Positions 12,401-22,209 of a stretch of DNA of 64,000 nt are shown here, piece after piece. Numbering within the stretch: position 1 is the stretch's first letter; each line of letters opens with the position of its first letter. The stretch is from assembly GCA_963971405.1 (NCBI GenBank), contig OZ020486.1, positions 40,261,419 through 40,325,418 of the forward strand, read 5' to 3'. Below the pieces are notes generated by a model. That model searched no databases. It saw nothing but the letters and a program-made list of their open reading frames with translations, and was not told where the DNA came from. The DNA is from Psococerastis gibbosa. Lineage: Eukaryota; Arthropoda; Insecta; Psocodea; Psocidae. The position numbers were made by a program, and so were the translations under genes.

Positions 12401-14903
12401 TAATACAACACCAAACGCTATACGTAGGAATAAAACACTACAACAGATTAAACATAAATTTAAAAGCAATCGAAAACATGACAGTATTAAAAAAACAATT
12501 AAAAATATGGGTAAAACAAGAAATAGATGCATAAGATAGACAAAAAAATAAATAACACACAGAATATCTCCAACCTTTTACGCACACAATACTAACATAT
12601 TACTAATTACTAATACACTAACATGAGGAGACGGAGGAGTACGAGCGGATCGACCACGGCCTATTAGCTCGCATCCCTTTGTCTCCTCACCAGACTCCGG
12701 CCAGGGAAGCCTACGTGATTATACTAATATACTAACACAACAACAAAACTAGCATAATTCAACTTTGGTTTCCATACAGTTATTTGTAGTTATTTAGTTA
12801 TTTGTATAAAAGCCTAAACCGCACACGGACTAGTCCTGCGGTAAGTCACCCATATAATTGTAAAAAAAAAAAAACTTGTAAAAATATACAGCTTTTTGAT
12901 TTGATTTGATTTGATTTGATGTAGAGTAGGCCTACGTCCATAAAAATCCCTTTTATGTACAGTATGTATAAATTTGGTGATCGTAGTGATCCTAAGCCAA
13001 GTGTCCCATTTTGAAGCAAATCATAAATGGTCAGTTTAAGGCGCCCATTACACCGACCGGCTAGGGCTATTTACAAAAACGGTGACGTGGTAGCAGACAT
13101 TCAAGACTTCCACCGACCTCGCATTGCAGAACTGACGGAAATGTTTATTTTCCTCTATGCCATAGTTAAAATTGATCAATGATCATACAGTAAAATCACA
13201 AACAAACAAACTAAAATTAAAAAATAGCGTCATGGGATATGTTAAGTACAAACATTTTAATAGATTTCTATAAAAAGAAAAATTCTAATTTCCGTCAATG
13301 TCATTTGCATTCTGCAATGCGAGGTCGGTGGAAACGTCACCTAAGTCTTGAATGTCTGCTACCACGTCACCGTTTTTGTAAATAGCCCTAGCCGGTCGGT
13401 GGAATGGGCGCCTAAATAACCTATGATAGTTTTACAAATCACTCTATTATAACCCAGGCGTCATTATTGAAGAAGCAGAAAATTAGCTTATTTAGTTTAT
13501 TTTTGTAGTTAGCACAAGGACAACAATCATTGCTAATTAGTTCACAAACTTGGTGGTTGGCCCTTTTATATCTACCATTCATGAGTGAATCGTGCGTTTA
13601 TCGCGGGTTCTCGAGTAAGGAAGGAATTTGTGACCTTCTGGCATCGCCGCCTCATTATACTGTCATTAACATTTGGCCGTAAGCCCTGGCGTTAATTGCA
13701 TATCTGGGCAATTAATTTTACTTGTTTGTAATAAATTATGTGATTACCTCTAGAGTTCTATATAGGAGAGATGAGTCATTCGCTCCCGCCAGAAATGGCT
13801 GGTCACAAGAGACGTGGCAGGTGACACCTGAAATTCAAATATATCTTTTTGGCGGGAAGCATCTCTATTCTCTCCTCTATAGAACTCTAACTGTGTAGGA
13901 AGAAGGACGTCTAATGCCAATGTTTCGACTGGTTGGGCCCGTGACCTGATTGGTTGGGTGTTAGCATTTTCCTTTGCGAAAGTGGTCCATTGTCAGATTT
14001 TAAATGTAGTAGCATGTCTAAGTTTGTTTCAGTTTTAACCACTCAATATGTGCCAACGGCCTTACCATGTTGATTCCATTAGAGCAGAGCATGTTTCAAA
14101 CTGCGGCAACTTGGTAGTGTGCACAGCGTTGGCAGGGGAACCTGGTGGGACATGATAACTCGCTCAGGCAGTATAAGTCGAGTCCTGGTCACCTCCGATT
14201 TAATCGTGTGACTTTACCATGTTCCCCAAGTGGTTCGGAATCCACTATAATCAGGAGGTCCACCCTGTTAGTCAACTCCCCTTTCCCCGAGGTGAAAGAG
14301 TCTGCCCTTAGGGTGCCTCAAGTTAACAAACAGACTCACTCCCCCCGCCAGGCTGACAGGGTTGCTTAAAGCAGAAATGCTGAAAGCAGGCGTTAGAAAC
14401 AACAACAACCACTCAATATGTTCCATGTTATATTGGTAAGGCGGGGTTTCCACATACGTCATGGCGAGACACCATTAACAATAAGTTAAGAAGCATCAAA
14501 CCAGTTATTGGGGATTGGCAAACCTCATATCGCCTAAATCGAACAGAAGAGACTGCTCTTGCCAGATTGCGCATAGGGCACACCCGCCTTACCCATCGAC
14601 ATTTGATGTCTGGTGACCAGCCCCCTAAATGCAGCAGGTGCGGAGTCCCACAATCAGTAGAACACATAATTACCGAATGCCCTATGTACGCAGCGGGCAG
14701 ATTTTCGTTACCGAAACCACACAACCTGCCAAACTTAATAGGGGACAAGCATGGGCCGGTCACGGCAACATTAAGCTCTCTCAGCAAGACCGGAGTCATG
14801 CCCCACCTGTAGACTGTAGACAAAACCATTCTAAAGCACCCATGACTTCCGCACACATACACACACACACCGACCGGCGCAAATACTCGAAAGAGTCTCG
14901 CGC

Positions 14904-14939
<36 letters not shown>

Positions 14940-16970
14940 GTCAATGGTAAATATGGTTTTGACGTGGTAGCAGACATTTTTAGTATGTCTTTAATGTCTG
15001 CTAAAACGTCAATACCACATTTACCATTGACCATTGACGTATGTGGAAACCCCGCCTTAGATTTACTTTACTATATTGATCCATAAACTAGCCCAATACC
15101 CTTGGAGACATCTTCCTCATTAAAATGCAAATTGCCGGTTTTCAGAAATGTAATCTGTGATGTGTCATTTACCATGATATGCAGTATGTTAGCTGCATTA
15201 TAGTCACGGAGCTTTAATTACGCTATTAACCTTTTTTCATCGGTTGCTACTTAGTTAATGAAGCCAGTTATGAGCAGTAGGCCTAGTTAAAAACAAGCAT
15301 GTACTTGATTCAAGCATGCATGTTACTGACTGGGCTTTTCCACTCGACTCCTAATGGCACTTTTAATTAGGCCTAGGGTAATCAAAACCTGTTGGATTAG
15401 GCGTATTGCTTTGACCGGTCCGACGCCTATTATAGCCTGATGCTTCAATATGATGATTAAATAGAATAGATCGCGCCTAACCATAAACATAGCATTATAT
15501 ATTATGTCAAAGAAAATGATTCCATGTTGTAGGCTTGCAACATAGAAATAATAATTTAGTTGCAAATAAAAAAATAAATGAAAAATTCAGCACTCAGGGC
15601 TGACAACATAATTTATGCACAGCAAGGCCATGTAGAAGGAAATTTTTAAAAATAATGCTTATTGATTGGGAAGCTTTCATGGCCTTGAATTTTTCATTGT
15701 TCGCGTGTCCTTTACGCATTACACAGTAGCCTAAATGTTTTGCATGATAAGAAGTGCACTGTGTCACAGTTCAGAAGTTAATGGCATTGCCTACTGATAG
15801 CTTTGTCATTATAATCCCTGGTGTATATATGATTTTGGCACGTAGCCTGCCTACTGTTCAAAAAACCTGATTTGTTGTAGGGGTCATTTATGGATCACTG
15901 TAGCCTTGACTAGGGCCCTAAATATATGGGTAAGGGTGGGACCTATGGGCCCAAATTGTGACCTGGGTCCCGACTACAAGTTCATACTACTACCACTATG
16001 GGTAAGGGTATTCTGGGGCGCCCTTCCTTATAAGGGGTTTAACTTTTTGGCTCTGCAGCCTGATCGAGGCGATTGTAATACTGGGGATAAATAAATACCC
16101 TAGGATTATTATAATTATAAACAAACAAATTTTGAATAGCACTTTCCATTATAAAATTATCTTGTTTACATTTTTAACACCAGGGGATTAAATTAATACC
16201 GGTATTATAAACGCCTCGATCAGGCTGCTGGATATCAGTCTTGACTTAAGTAATGTGTGGGCTCTTTTGGTTGTTATTCGAGGAGTTTGTTTTAGAAAAT
16301 AAATGAAAACCGACCTCCACGCAGCAAATGACATTTTCGAATGTCATTCCTTCTACATTCAGGTTCTTCTTTATTCGCCTGCTTTAATAATGCCCCGAAA
16401 GGTTGTTGGCTCCACACTTGCTACATTTTCTGGCCTTGTTTCGGAGGGCATGCAAAGCAGGCGGTCCCGGGTCTTCCCAGTTGAGTGTAAGAGAGGGCTT
16501 TATAGCCCTAACAATATTTAGTTATTTAATAATAATTTCTTTTATTTTTCTTAATTTATATACATTACCTCCGTAATCAGGACATCCCCCAGCCTAATAT
16601 ATAAGAGCGCATGGGGGAACACGCAATGTCCTACCTAATTTACCCTATGTATAAAAAACAACAGCAATAGAATAGCTTTATACAAGGTGGCGCGGGTGCT
16701 AACGCTGTCATTATTAAGTAAGTAAGTAATGTACTGTATGTGTATTATGATTTTCAGGCAAGTTGGCTTTACCAATCGAGTCAGCTGATGGACCAGCTGA
16801 AGCGAGCACAGCTGCAGAACAGAATTCGGGCGCAAGAACGGCGGAAAGAAGGCCAGCTGTTGGCGCAAGCGCAACCGGAGGGACTGGTCCATCGACGAAG
16901 GCCCGGCTCAGCCCTCTTGCAGCCCACTATGGATGCAACAGGTATTGAAGCGCCACTTCTCAAAAACTGA
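6448..16970 (+). CDS. TMEM18: Transmembrane protein 18
   Basis: Five exons join in phase (6448-6519, 6629-6746, 8330-8384, 8496-8589, 16758-16970) and encode 183 residues starting MADIRDHGKF. TMEM18 is a small three-pass protein of the nuclear envelope/ER. Family landmarks are WRDPWLVALICFH (first membrane segment, about 31-49), LLFLVLLLVYFSESLNEIAAKNW (second, about 57-73) and [30 protein letters not shown] (third, about 94-118). A basic, glutamine-rich tail follows. The tail (about 65 residues after the last helix) is longer than in human TMEM18 (140 aa in total) and ends APLLKN. All introns are GT-AG. The fourth is 8.2 kb and packed with LINEs, a 5S-headed SINE and foldback elements. The ATG chosen is the first in the exon-1 frame; MFFVVHSK upstream in the same frame has no ATG. 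Confidence 0.92.
7590..7820. repeat. Three-copy tandem repeat (about 70-95 bp unit)
   Basis: The block TTGAATAGGCATTATCTTCC, followed by CAATGACT(C/G)ATTT and CCTTCCATnnnTGGAAGG, occurs three times in direct order, starting near 7603, 7674 and 7769. Each unit contains a small CCTTCCAT-ATGGAAGG palindrome. Unit 2 has extra bases before unit 3. It lies in TMEM18 intron 2. Confidence 0.85.
9385..9545 (-). mobile_element. RTE-type LINE fragment
   Basis: The minus strand reads PREAESYTGKKNRRRYEKFGAL with a following RTEQDC. This resembles the arginine-rich C-terminal end of RTE-clade LINE reverse transcriptases. It is short and without a clear tail, in TMEM18 intron 4. Confidence 0.4.
10117..10461 (+). 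mobile_element. 5S-rRNA-headed SINE, older copy
   Basis: It starts GCCAACGGCCTTACCATGCT, a close match to the 5' end of animal 5S rRNA, and stays alignable with the 14052-14406 copy to a shared AAACAACAAC tail. The two share the central GGTTCGGAATCCAC block and the pyrimidine-rich TCAACTCCCCTTTCCCC. ACTCGT flanks both ends (10111-10116, 10462-10467), a weak target duplication. This copy is more diverged from the 5S-like head than the other. Confidence 0.65.
10470..10555 (+). repeat. Dispersed repeat 'ACTTGGTTAAGTC' copy 1
   Basis: A block of about 80 bp starting TACTTGGTTAAGTCGAG and ending near TGAGCTTGCCCGTTGG recurs at 21418-21490 and 34822-34885 with scattered substitutions. Its origin is unknown. 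It is probably a SINE body, or the end of one of the LINEs, because a LINE starts directly after it here. Confidence 0.6.
10600..12920 (+). mobile_element. 5'-truncated CR1/Jockey-like LINE with RT and (TTGAT)n tail
   Basis: An open frame from about 10600 to 11962 gives endonuclease-RT linker and reverse transcriptase: KSTGIDSIS, VIPCYKAG, NNYRPISLLSNVSKIFEKIM, YGFRKNRST, FLDIKKAFDTVPHDRL, GLPQGSTLSSLFFILYANDL and the catalytic FADD. One frameshift near 11900-11940 moves the rest (KTKYLGIIIDEKLKWDH, then LNKIIYYAIVQSHLSYAITAWGG) into another frame, which ends at 12534. The tail is five TTGAT units (12896-12920). The usual YINDL motif reads YANDL here. It lies in TMEM18 intron 4, sense to the gene, and is recently dead. 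Confidence 0.9.
13039..13413. mobile_element. Foldback element family 1, copy A
   Basis: The outer about 70 bases on each side are inverted copies: GGCGCCCATTACACCGACC on the left and its complement (GGTGGAATGGGCGCC) on the right. Each arm contains GGTGACGTGGTAGCAGACAT and TCAAGACTT. A second inverted block (CCACCGACCTCGCATTGCAG) lies inside. There is no coding capacity. The middle holds an AT-rich stretch with GGCGTCATGGGATATGTTAA, shared with the other copies. It lies in TMEM18 intron 4. Confidence 0.85.
13751..13890. mobile_element. Small inverted-repeat MITE (140 bp)
   Basis: The left end TAGAGTTCTATATAGGAGAG is inverted at the right end as CTCTCCTCTATAGAACTCTA. A second inner match is CTCCCGCCA against TGGCGGGA. 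The size and near-complete hairpin are typical of a MITE. No clear target duplication was identified. Confidence 0.7.
14052..14406 (+). mobile_element. 5S-rRNA-derived SINE (SINE3-like) with 15-bp target duplication
   Basis: The element begins GCCAACGGCCTTACCATGTT, nearly identical to the start of animal 5S rRNA. In order come a segment like the 5S internal promoter and a TGGTAGTGTGCAC...GGGGAACCTGGTGGGACA stretch that parallels the 3' half of 5S (GGTTAGTAC... GGGAGACC...CTGGGA). After about 100 bases it switches to an unrelated body and ends in an (AAC)n tail. AACCACTCAATATGT stands at both ends (14037-14051 and 14407-14421). It is non-coding and would be driven by a type 1 RNA polymerase III promoter if intact. 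Confidence 0.8.
14437..15059. mobile_element. Foldback element family 1, copy E, split by a LINE
   Basis: The left end TAAGGCGGGGTTTCCACATA and the right end (its complement, ending at 15059) form the outer arms. The inner part (14939-15010) carries TTTTGACGTGGTAGCAGACAT and its inverted partner. The arms are separated by a LINE at 14465-14938. Removing it restores an inverted repeat of about 150 bp. Confidence 0.8.
14465..14938 (+). mobile_element. LINE 3' end with poly-A, nested in a foldback element
   Basis: The frame reads RLNRTEETALARLRIGHTRLTH, then CSRCGVPQSVEHIITECPMY and LSKTGVMPHL with a stop near 14812. This is the typical C-terminal zinc knuckle of Jockey/I-type LINEs. A poly-A of about 32 bases ends at 14938. 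ACGTCATGG (14456-14464) and ACGTCAATGG (14938-14947) are the target duplication, one base different. Confidence 0.85.
16055..16229. mobile_element. Foldback element family 2, copy 1
   Basis: GCAGCCTGATCGAGGCG (16055-16071) is inverted at 16212-16228. The inner segment TTTTGAATAGCACTTTCCAT and the bases after it recur at about 51461-51520, so this is a family. It lies in TMEM18 intron 4. Confidence 0.75.
16392..16512 (+). mobile_element. SINE body, copy related to the tRNA-Glu-like SINE at 23634-23815
   Basis: The stretch from GAAAGGTTGTTGGCTC to GGCTTTATAGCCCTAAC matches the minus-strand element at 23634-23760 closely. It includes GGAGGGCATG and CAAAGCAGGCGGTCCCGGG. The tRNA-like head is missing here, so it is 5'-truncated. 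Confidence 0.65.
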
Positions 16971-17810
16971 AGCCAGTGGTCGACGTTAGATCGTCTCAGG
17001 ACGATTTAAAACTTGTTTCTACTGTTTACGGTCCAGTCGTTAGGTGAGAGATTAACAAAAAGGTTATATGGAAAAATATTGCGGGTCTGTTGCATTTTGA
17101 GTATGTTGTTTGTAGATATGTTTAACTGAGCACCGAGGTATCATACCGCAAAACGTAATATTTTCAGACTGCCGTCCTTAAGCCAATGGTTCTATTTCCA
17201 CGGGTAACATTCTGAAGTGTCTCAGACCCGCTATATTTTAGGTACAAATTTCCCCCGACTGGACAATGCTTCAATGTGTCGGATTTTCTTTGAAATTTCT
17301 GAGTTCCTCAATGATTGTGTGATATCCTACGTCATTGAATTAAATGTAAGTTTAGGCTGTTTCAAACATCACATTAGCTATAATAAGACGTTTGCCTGTA
17401 GCCTTTGCGCAAAGTTTGGTTAATGTCTGAAAGGCTAGTTAAAAAACTGGCCTGTAGTTGTATTTATTTGTATTCGTGTAATTAACCATTAGGACGAATT
17501 TATAGAATTGCGGCTAACCGGTAACTAACCGTTTACCCAGTTGGTGGTTGTAGACATTGATTTTTTTGACATATACTTGATATTTTTGCTTTCCGGGTTT
17601 GCATTACCCACGAGCAACTGCGATATGTTTGCCCGGGAATTTTGCCATTTTCATTGTTCAATAATACAATAGATGCAACCTCAAACAATGTTTAATATGG
17701 AAATTTTTGCGTTTTAGAGCACAAAATAATGGGAAAAAATAATGTACTGTTATAGTTTTTAACGCTATCTTAACATTAAGGCCAGGTGCACCATGCATAA
17801 AGGAGTTTTT
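16971..17810. other. 3' flank of TMEM18, no gene recognised
   Basis: About 840 bp with short open frames only. The 68-codon frame at 17217-17423 shows no domain and no codon pattern unlike its surroundings. There is no convincing AATAAA close to the TMEM18 stop. Confidence 0.5.
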
Positions 17811-17814
17811 CTGA

Positions 17815-18510
17815 TGCAGCAGTAGGCCGTCAAAGGCGATAAAGTAAATTGAACATGTGGCCCATTAGTAAATGGGGTTACGTTTTCTGTTACTTGTACA
17901 TGTGCAAGACCAGAAGGCGTAAGCTGGTCTGCTACGCCTATTTTATTCATATTCGTCATAGGCGATAGAGTAATGTAGACATAGCAGCCCATTACAACGA
18001 GTTGACGTCTTGTGGTACTTGTGCACAGTAAGGCGCGGTTTCCCCGACCTGCTAGTGCTATGTATAAATACGGTGACGTGGTAACAGACATTCAAGACTT
18101 AGGTGGGGTTTCCACCGACCTCGCATTGCAGAATGCAAATGACACATACGGAAATGTTTGTTTTACTCTATGCCATAGTTATGATCATAGAGTAAAATCA
18201 CAAACAAACTAAAATTAAAAAATGGCGTCACGGGATATGTTAAGTACAAACATTTTAATAGATTTCTATAAAAAGAAAAATTCAAATTTCCGTCAATGTC
18301 ATTTGCATTCTGCAATGCGAGGTCGATGGAAACCCCGCCTAAGTCTTGAATGTCTGTTACCACGTCACCGTATTTGTATTTAGCACTAGCAGGTCGGTGG
18401 AATCCGCGCCTAACGTCTTGTGGTACTTCTGCACAGTAAGCTATGCATGTACCAGAAGACGTTAACTGGGCTGATCTGCCTATTTTGCTCTATCGTCTAT
18501 GACGGAGTAC
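17815..18510. repeat. Minisatellite (about 127-134 bp unit) interrupted by a foldback element
   Basis: GTCAAAGGCGATA at 17828 recurs as GTCATAGGCGATA at 17955, a spacing of 127. ACCAGAAGGCGTAAGCTGG at 17909 recurs as ACCAGAAGACGTTAACTGG at 18451; after removing the foldback and one flanking copy the spacing is about 134. The array therefore existed before the insertion. Confidence 0.7.
18032..18411. mobile_element. Foldback element family 1, copy B, with 27-bp flanking direct repeats
   Basis: The left arm GGCGCGGTTTCCCCGACCTG and the inverted right arm end at GGTGGAATCCGCGCC. Inner arms carry CGGTGACGTGGTAACAGACA and CCGACCTCGCATTGCAGAAT in inverted copies, separated by an AT-rich core. A 27-bp sequence beginning ACGTCTTGTGGTACTT stands directly on both sides (18005-18031 and 18413-18439), with one mismatch. 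Confidence 0.85.
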
Positions 18511-18519
18511 AGCCGAGCA

Positions 18520-20420
18520 GCAGAAAAAAAAACGCTTTTGCTCAACGGTTCTAATATTTTATTCTGCTCTTTTGAGTATGGCCTGGCTGGTTTGAGATTG
18601 GGAAAAGCGTTGAAACATCGACAAAACAAAATCTGAAAAGATATAAAGCATTTAACCAATTACAATTTTTTTGGAACCGTTTCACTTGTAGGTATATCAT
18701 TTTCCCCTGAAGAAAGAATTACTATGATGTTCGATAGGGAAGGGTACTGAAAATGTTGAAGTTATCGAGTTAAAAGTGTTATCCAAGTTATCGCGCATCG
18801 TGAGTGGACCTCTGAGAGTGGCAGGCTCACTGGGATAAACAAATATGGCGGCGGCTGACATTCCAATCAACTATCGATCACAGCGCCGCTTTAACAGTTT
18901 AACTCGCTTTAACGAACCCGGAAGTGTGTTCCGCTAACTTGCTGGTCAGCTTCGTTTTCCGTTTCCACAAGTGTAACCTTAATTCGACTTAACACACTTA
19001 AGTAGGTATATGCCTCTAACACGAACATTGGGTACATAAAATATTATGGATTAATTTATTGTCTATCTAATGTATTGCAAAACTCACCACTAATACTGTG
19101 CGCAGGCATACCCATAACTTTCCTTTTTAAATTATATTTTTTATCGTGTGTTCGATCTACATCCTTTTTTTAAAGCTCTTAGTGACTTACAAATGGAACT
19201 GATCTCGCTCAATAAATGTTGCTTATAGTTTTTTATATCAACTTCAGCTCGCTTACACTGCTTATTTTCTTGACATTATAATCTTATTCTTATTATTTTA
19301 ATAGTGGTGGCGTTACTGTAGCTGTTAATTCGTTTTGTATTGTAAACCTAGTGCAATGCATGTGGACGAAATGACTTAAGGAATTGAGAGAGTAGAATTA
19401 GATTGTGTAAAGTTTTGGTGTTTGATTATTCCTTTATATTTAATGGGGCACGCTCCCATGATCGGTAGCGATTATTAATAAATAATTGTGTTTTAAATTA
19501 ATCCGTGTTGCCATTTCTTATTTTATTGATGGTACAATTCTGCCTATACAAAATAAAATTATTCAAGTGGGGGTTATGCCTCGGGTTAATTTGATTTAAT
19601 TACTTGCCGTATAACAATTATCAGCATATGCAATAAGTAACTATTTATGGTGGGGGTTTGGGTCTCCTGGGGGCGTCAATGGGTTAATTAAAAGTTAATT
19701 TCAATTGAGTATCATGTTATTGAAATAAATCAACAAAGTCTAGTAAACCCCTAAACAAGCCAAAGAAGGAATTGAAGAATGATAATGGCGCTACTCAGTA
19801 TATTATTGTACCTCATTTGTGGAAACATAACAATGTAATATTTGTACAGGTTAAAAAATTAGTTCTGTCACGTCTGCCCATCCACCACTCATTAGATTAT
19901 TAGAAGAATAACCTCAGTATAGCATGATCGGGCATTGGCTGAAAAGCTCTGCACCAATCAGGTCTTTGTAGAATAGTAATAAATCATTATACCAGCGTAA
20001 TATCGGTTTTAACATTTAGGGCACCATCAGATCTTTTGAGCCTGCTTCGGACGCCCATGGCAATAATACATTCAGGCATTTGCCGACGCTGTCCACTTTA
20101 ACGTGAACGACTATGAACTATTTTATAGATTTTATTTTTAGCATTATTAAACTAACTTTAGGTATTGTCGCTGCATTAGACGTATGTATTAGGAAATTAG
20201 AAAGCACTGTTGTTTTTTATTGTGTATTAACCGTGGGAATGTAGCATCACGTATTTTATTGTAAGTTTAATACTACAATTAATCCTGATGTATTGTGGGA
20301 AAATCGGACGTTTTTTTTTTTTTGCATAAAGTCGAATTTCTCATGAAATATCAATCATACGCCATAGATGCCATAAATTATAAGAAATGCTCCTCAATAT
20401 TTTGATACATAGTATGGCCA
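18520..20420. other. AT-rich intergenic DNA, no gene recognised
   Basis: About 1.9 kb without an open frame above about 60 codons and without a repeat I can place. Confidence 0.5.
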
Positions 20421-20439
20421 CAGTTTTTGGAAGGCGTGG

Positions 20440-21390
20440 GTCCGACCTATAACCGTGTTAGGCCCGGAATATATTGAACCCAGCCTATGCGCAGCATACG
20501 TCCAACCCATGTGCTACCCAGACCATGGGATGCACACACCAAAGAGGTCGATGTTGCTGTAAATGAGGCTGCTCGAATCATCTCAGGCTGTCTCAAACCC
20601 ATCCCCGTTCATAAGATCTACCCCATCATCGGCATTGCTCCTCCAACTATCCGACGCTCCGTTCTAGAAGACGTCGAAAGGACCAAAGCAGAGGATGACC
20701 CCCGGCACCCACTCCACGGACAGTCAGCTGGGTACAACCGCCTGAAGTCCAGAAAGAGTTTCTTCATCCGTACGACACGGGTGGCGGGAACAACCAGCGC
20801 AAATCGAACCGACCGGTGGAAGAACCTAACACCAAACATCCAAGAAAAAATGGCGCCCGGAGCCCAACTGACGTACCCTACATGGCGGAGCCTGAATAGA
20901 CTAAGAACGGGGGTCACAAGATGCCGTGCGAACTTGTGTAGTTGGGGACTGGCGGAGGTCTCAACTTGCGAGTGTGGACAAGTACAGGACGACGGACACC
21001 TTCTGGTCTGCCCGAGGCTGAGAGAAGCCGTGTCCCAGAAGGATCTCTTGGACGCCAACGACAAGGCCATCCAGGCCGCAACGTTTTGGATCAACGTGTC
21101 TTAGGCCCGGACGCGTTAAGTAAGTAAGTAAGTACCATGGGATGGATCGAGTACCGCATATTGAGTCCAGTTTTCACCCAGGTTTCGTGATGTCAACTGA
21201 GGCATTCCAGAGGAATGGCACCCACGCCCACGAAATCAGTGCGTGGATCACAACTGACTGGGGTGGCCGTGTGCTGGGTCGAATGTGCGGAAACTCAATA
21301 TTCGATAGTGTGCTCCACAGAACCTTCCACGTGTGGGTTGGGCGTGTGCTGCACGTGGGCTGGGTTCAATATGCGCCGGACCTTAGTGCC
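20440..21390. mobile_element. Inverted-repeat element split by a LINE
   Basis: ATTGAACCCAGCCTATGCGC (from 20473) matches, in inverted form, GCTGCACGTGGGCTGGGTTC at about 21351. The similarity extends over about 45 bases with substitutions. The GC-rich flanks between share further CATATTGAGTCC-like blocks in both directions. A LINE (20533-21133) sits inside. Confidence 0.55.
20533..21133 (+). mobile_element. 5'-truncated LINE, C-terminal zinc knuckle, (AAGT)n tail
   Basis: An open frame to 21104 ends in the LINE C-terminal domain: TYPTWRSLNRLRTGVTRCRANL, then CECGQVQDDGHLLVCPRLREA. The tail is AAGT units (about 21116-21133). ACCATGGGATG (11 bp) occurs directly before (20522-20532) and after (21134-21144), a clean target duplication. 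The frame is intact, so insertion is recent. Confidence 0.9.
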
Positions 21391-21417
21391 GGCTACATGC
21401 TATGTTGGCTCGTTCCT

Positions 21418-21490
21418 ATACTTGGCTAAGTCGAACTAACGCCTGTTAGAATGTCAATGGTATGCATGTCTGAGCTTGTCCATTGGCCCT
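21418..21490 (+). repeat. Dispersed repeat 'ACTTGGTTAAGTC' copy 2
   Basis: TATACTTGGCTAAGTCGAAC to TGTCTGAGCTTGTCCATTGG aligns with copies at 10470 and 34822. Confidence 0.6.
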
Positions 21491-22209
21491 TGTGGTAGTG
21501 GAGGTATCCGGTTTGCTCTCAGGATTGTAGATAAACCTCGTAAGGTATTAAATTAGGAGAAGAAAATTAGAATGAATTGGAAGAGATTCAAACTCATGTC
21601 CGCAACTGCGTGACTGTTGTCATCCAATGCCTACTCCATCTTTTCTAACTGTAAGTTTAGGGATTACTTATTGAACGTCCATTCCCACCCTTAGGACCCG
21701 TTCTAATGAAATCTGCTAAACCTGCAAATGGTGGTACCATGGTCAGGGTCGGATCCAGCCTATTTGGAGGCGTAAATAGTGGGTCAAACTAGAATAAGCT
21801 TATCAATTAAATTATAACGTAATAAATTACCTGACAACAGACTTACCAATGGCAGCTACCTTCCTTGCCCCCCCCCCCTTGTATCCGTCCTTGATCATGG
21901 TTATGATTGTACTGTACTGATTGCAACTTGGACATGGACAGTTAGTCTAATTGACTGTTTAGTGGACTTTGTGCGGACGGGTCCTTAGTGACTGTAAATG
22001 CTTTCCTTAATAATATTGGTCTATGATGTGTTTCTTTATTAGAATAGCAAAATAAATTATATATCGCGTCAAGTAATAATTTAGTAAGCTTATCTGGTAG
22101 GCGGTAACGTCTCTTATTGAAATTGTCTCCGTGGTTTTATCCTTCAGCTTCGCTGATTTCTCTTGTACATATGATCAATTAATTGACCATATTACATTAT
22201 TGTAAAACG

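Noticed and set aside
14629..14970. Frame ending in a long lysine run
   Set aside because: The lysines are the LINE poly-A tail read in frame.
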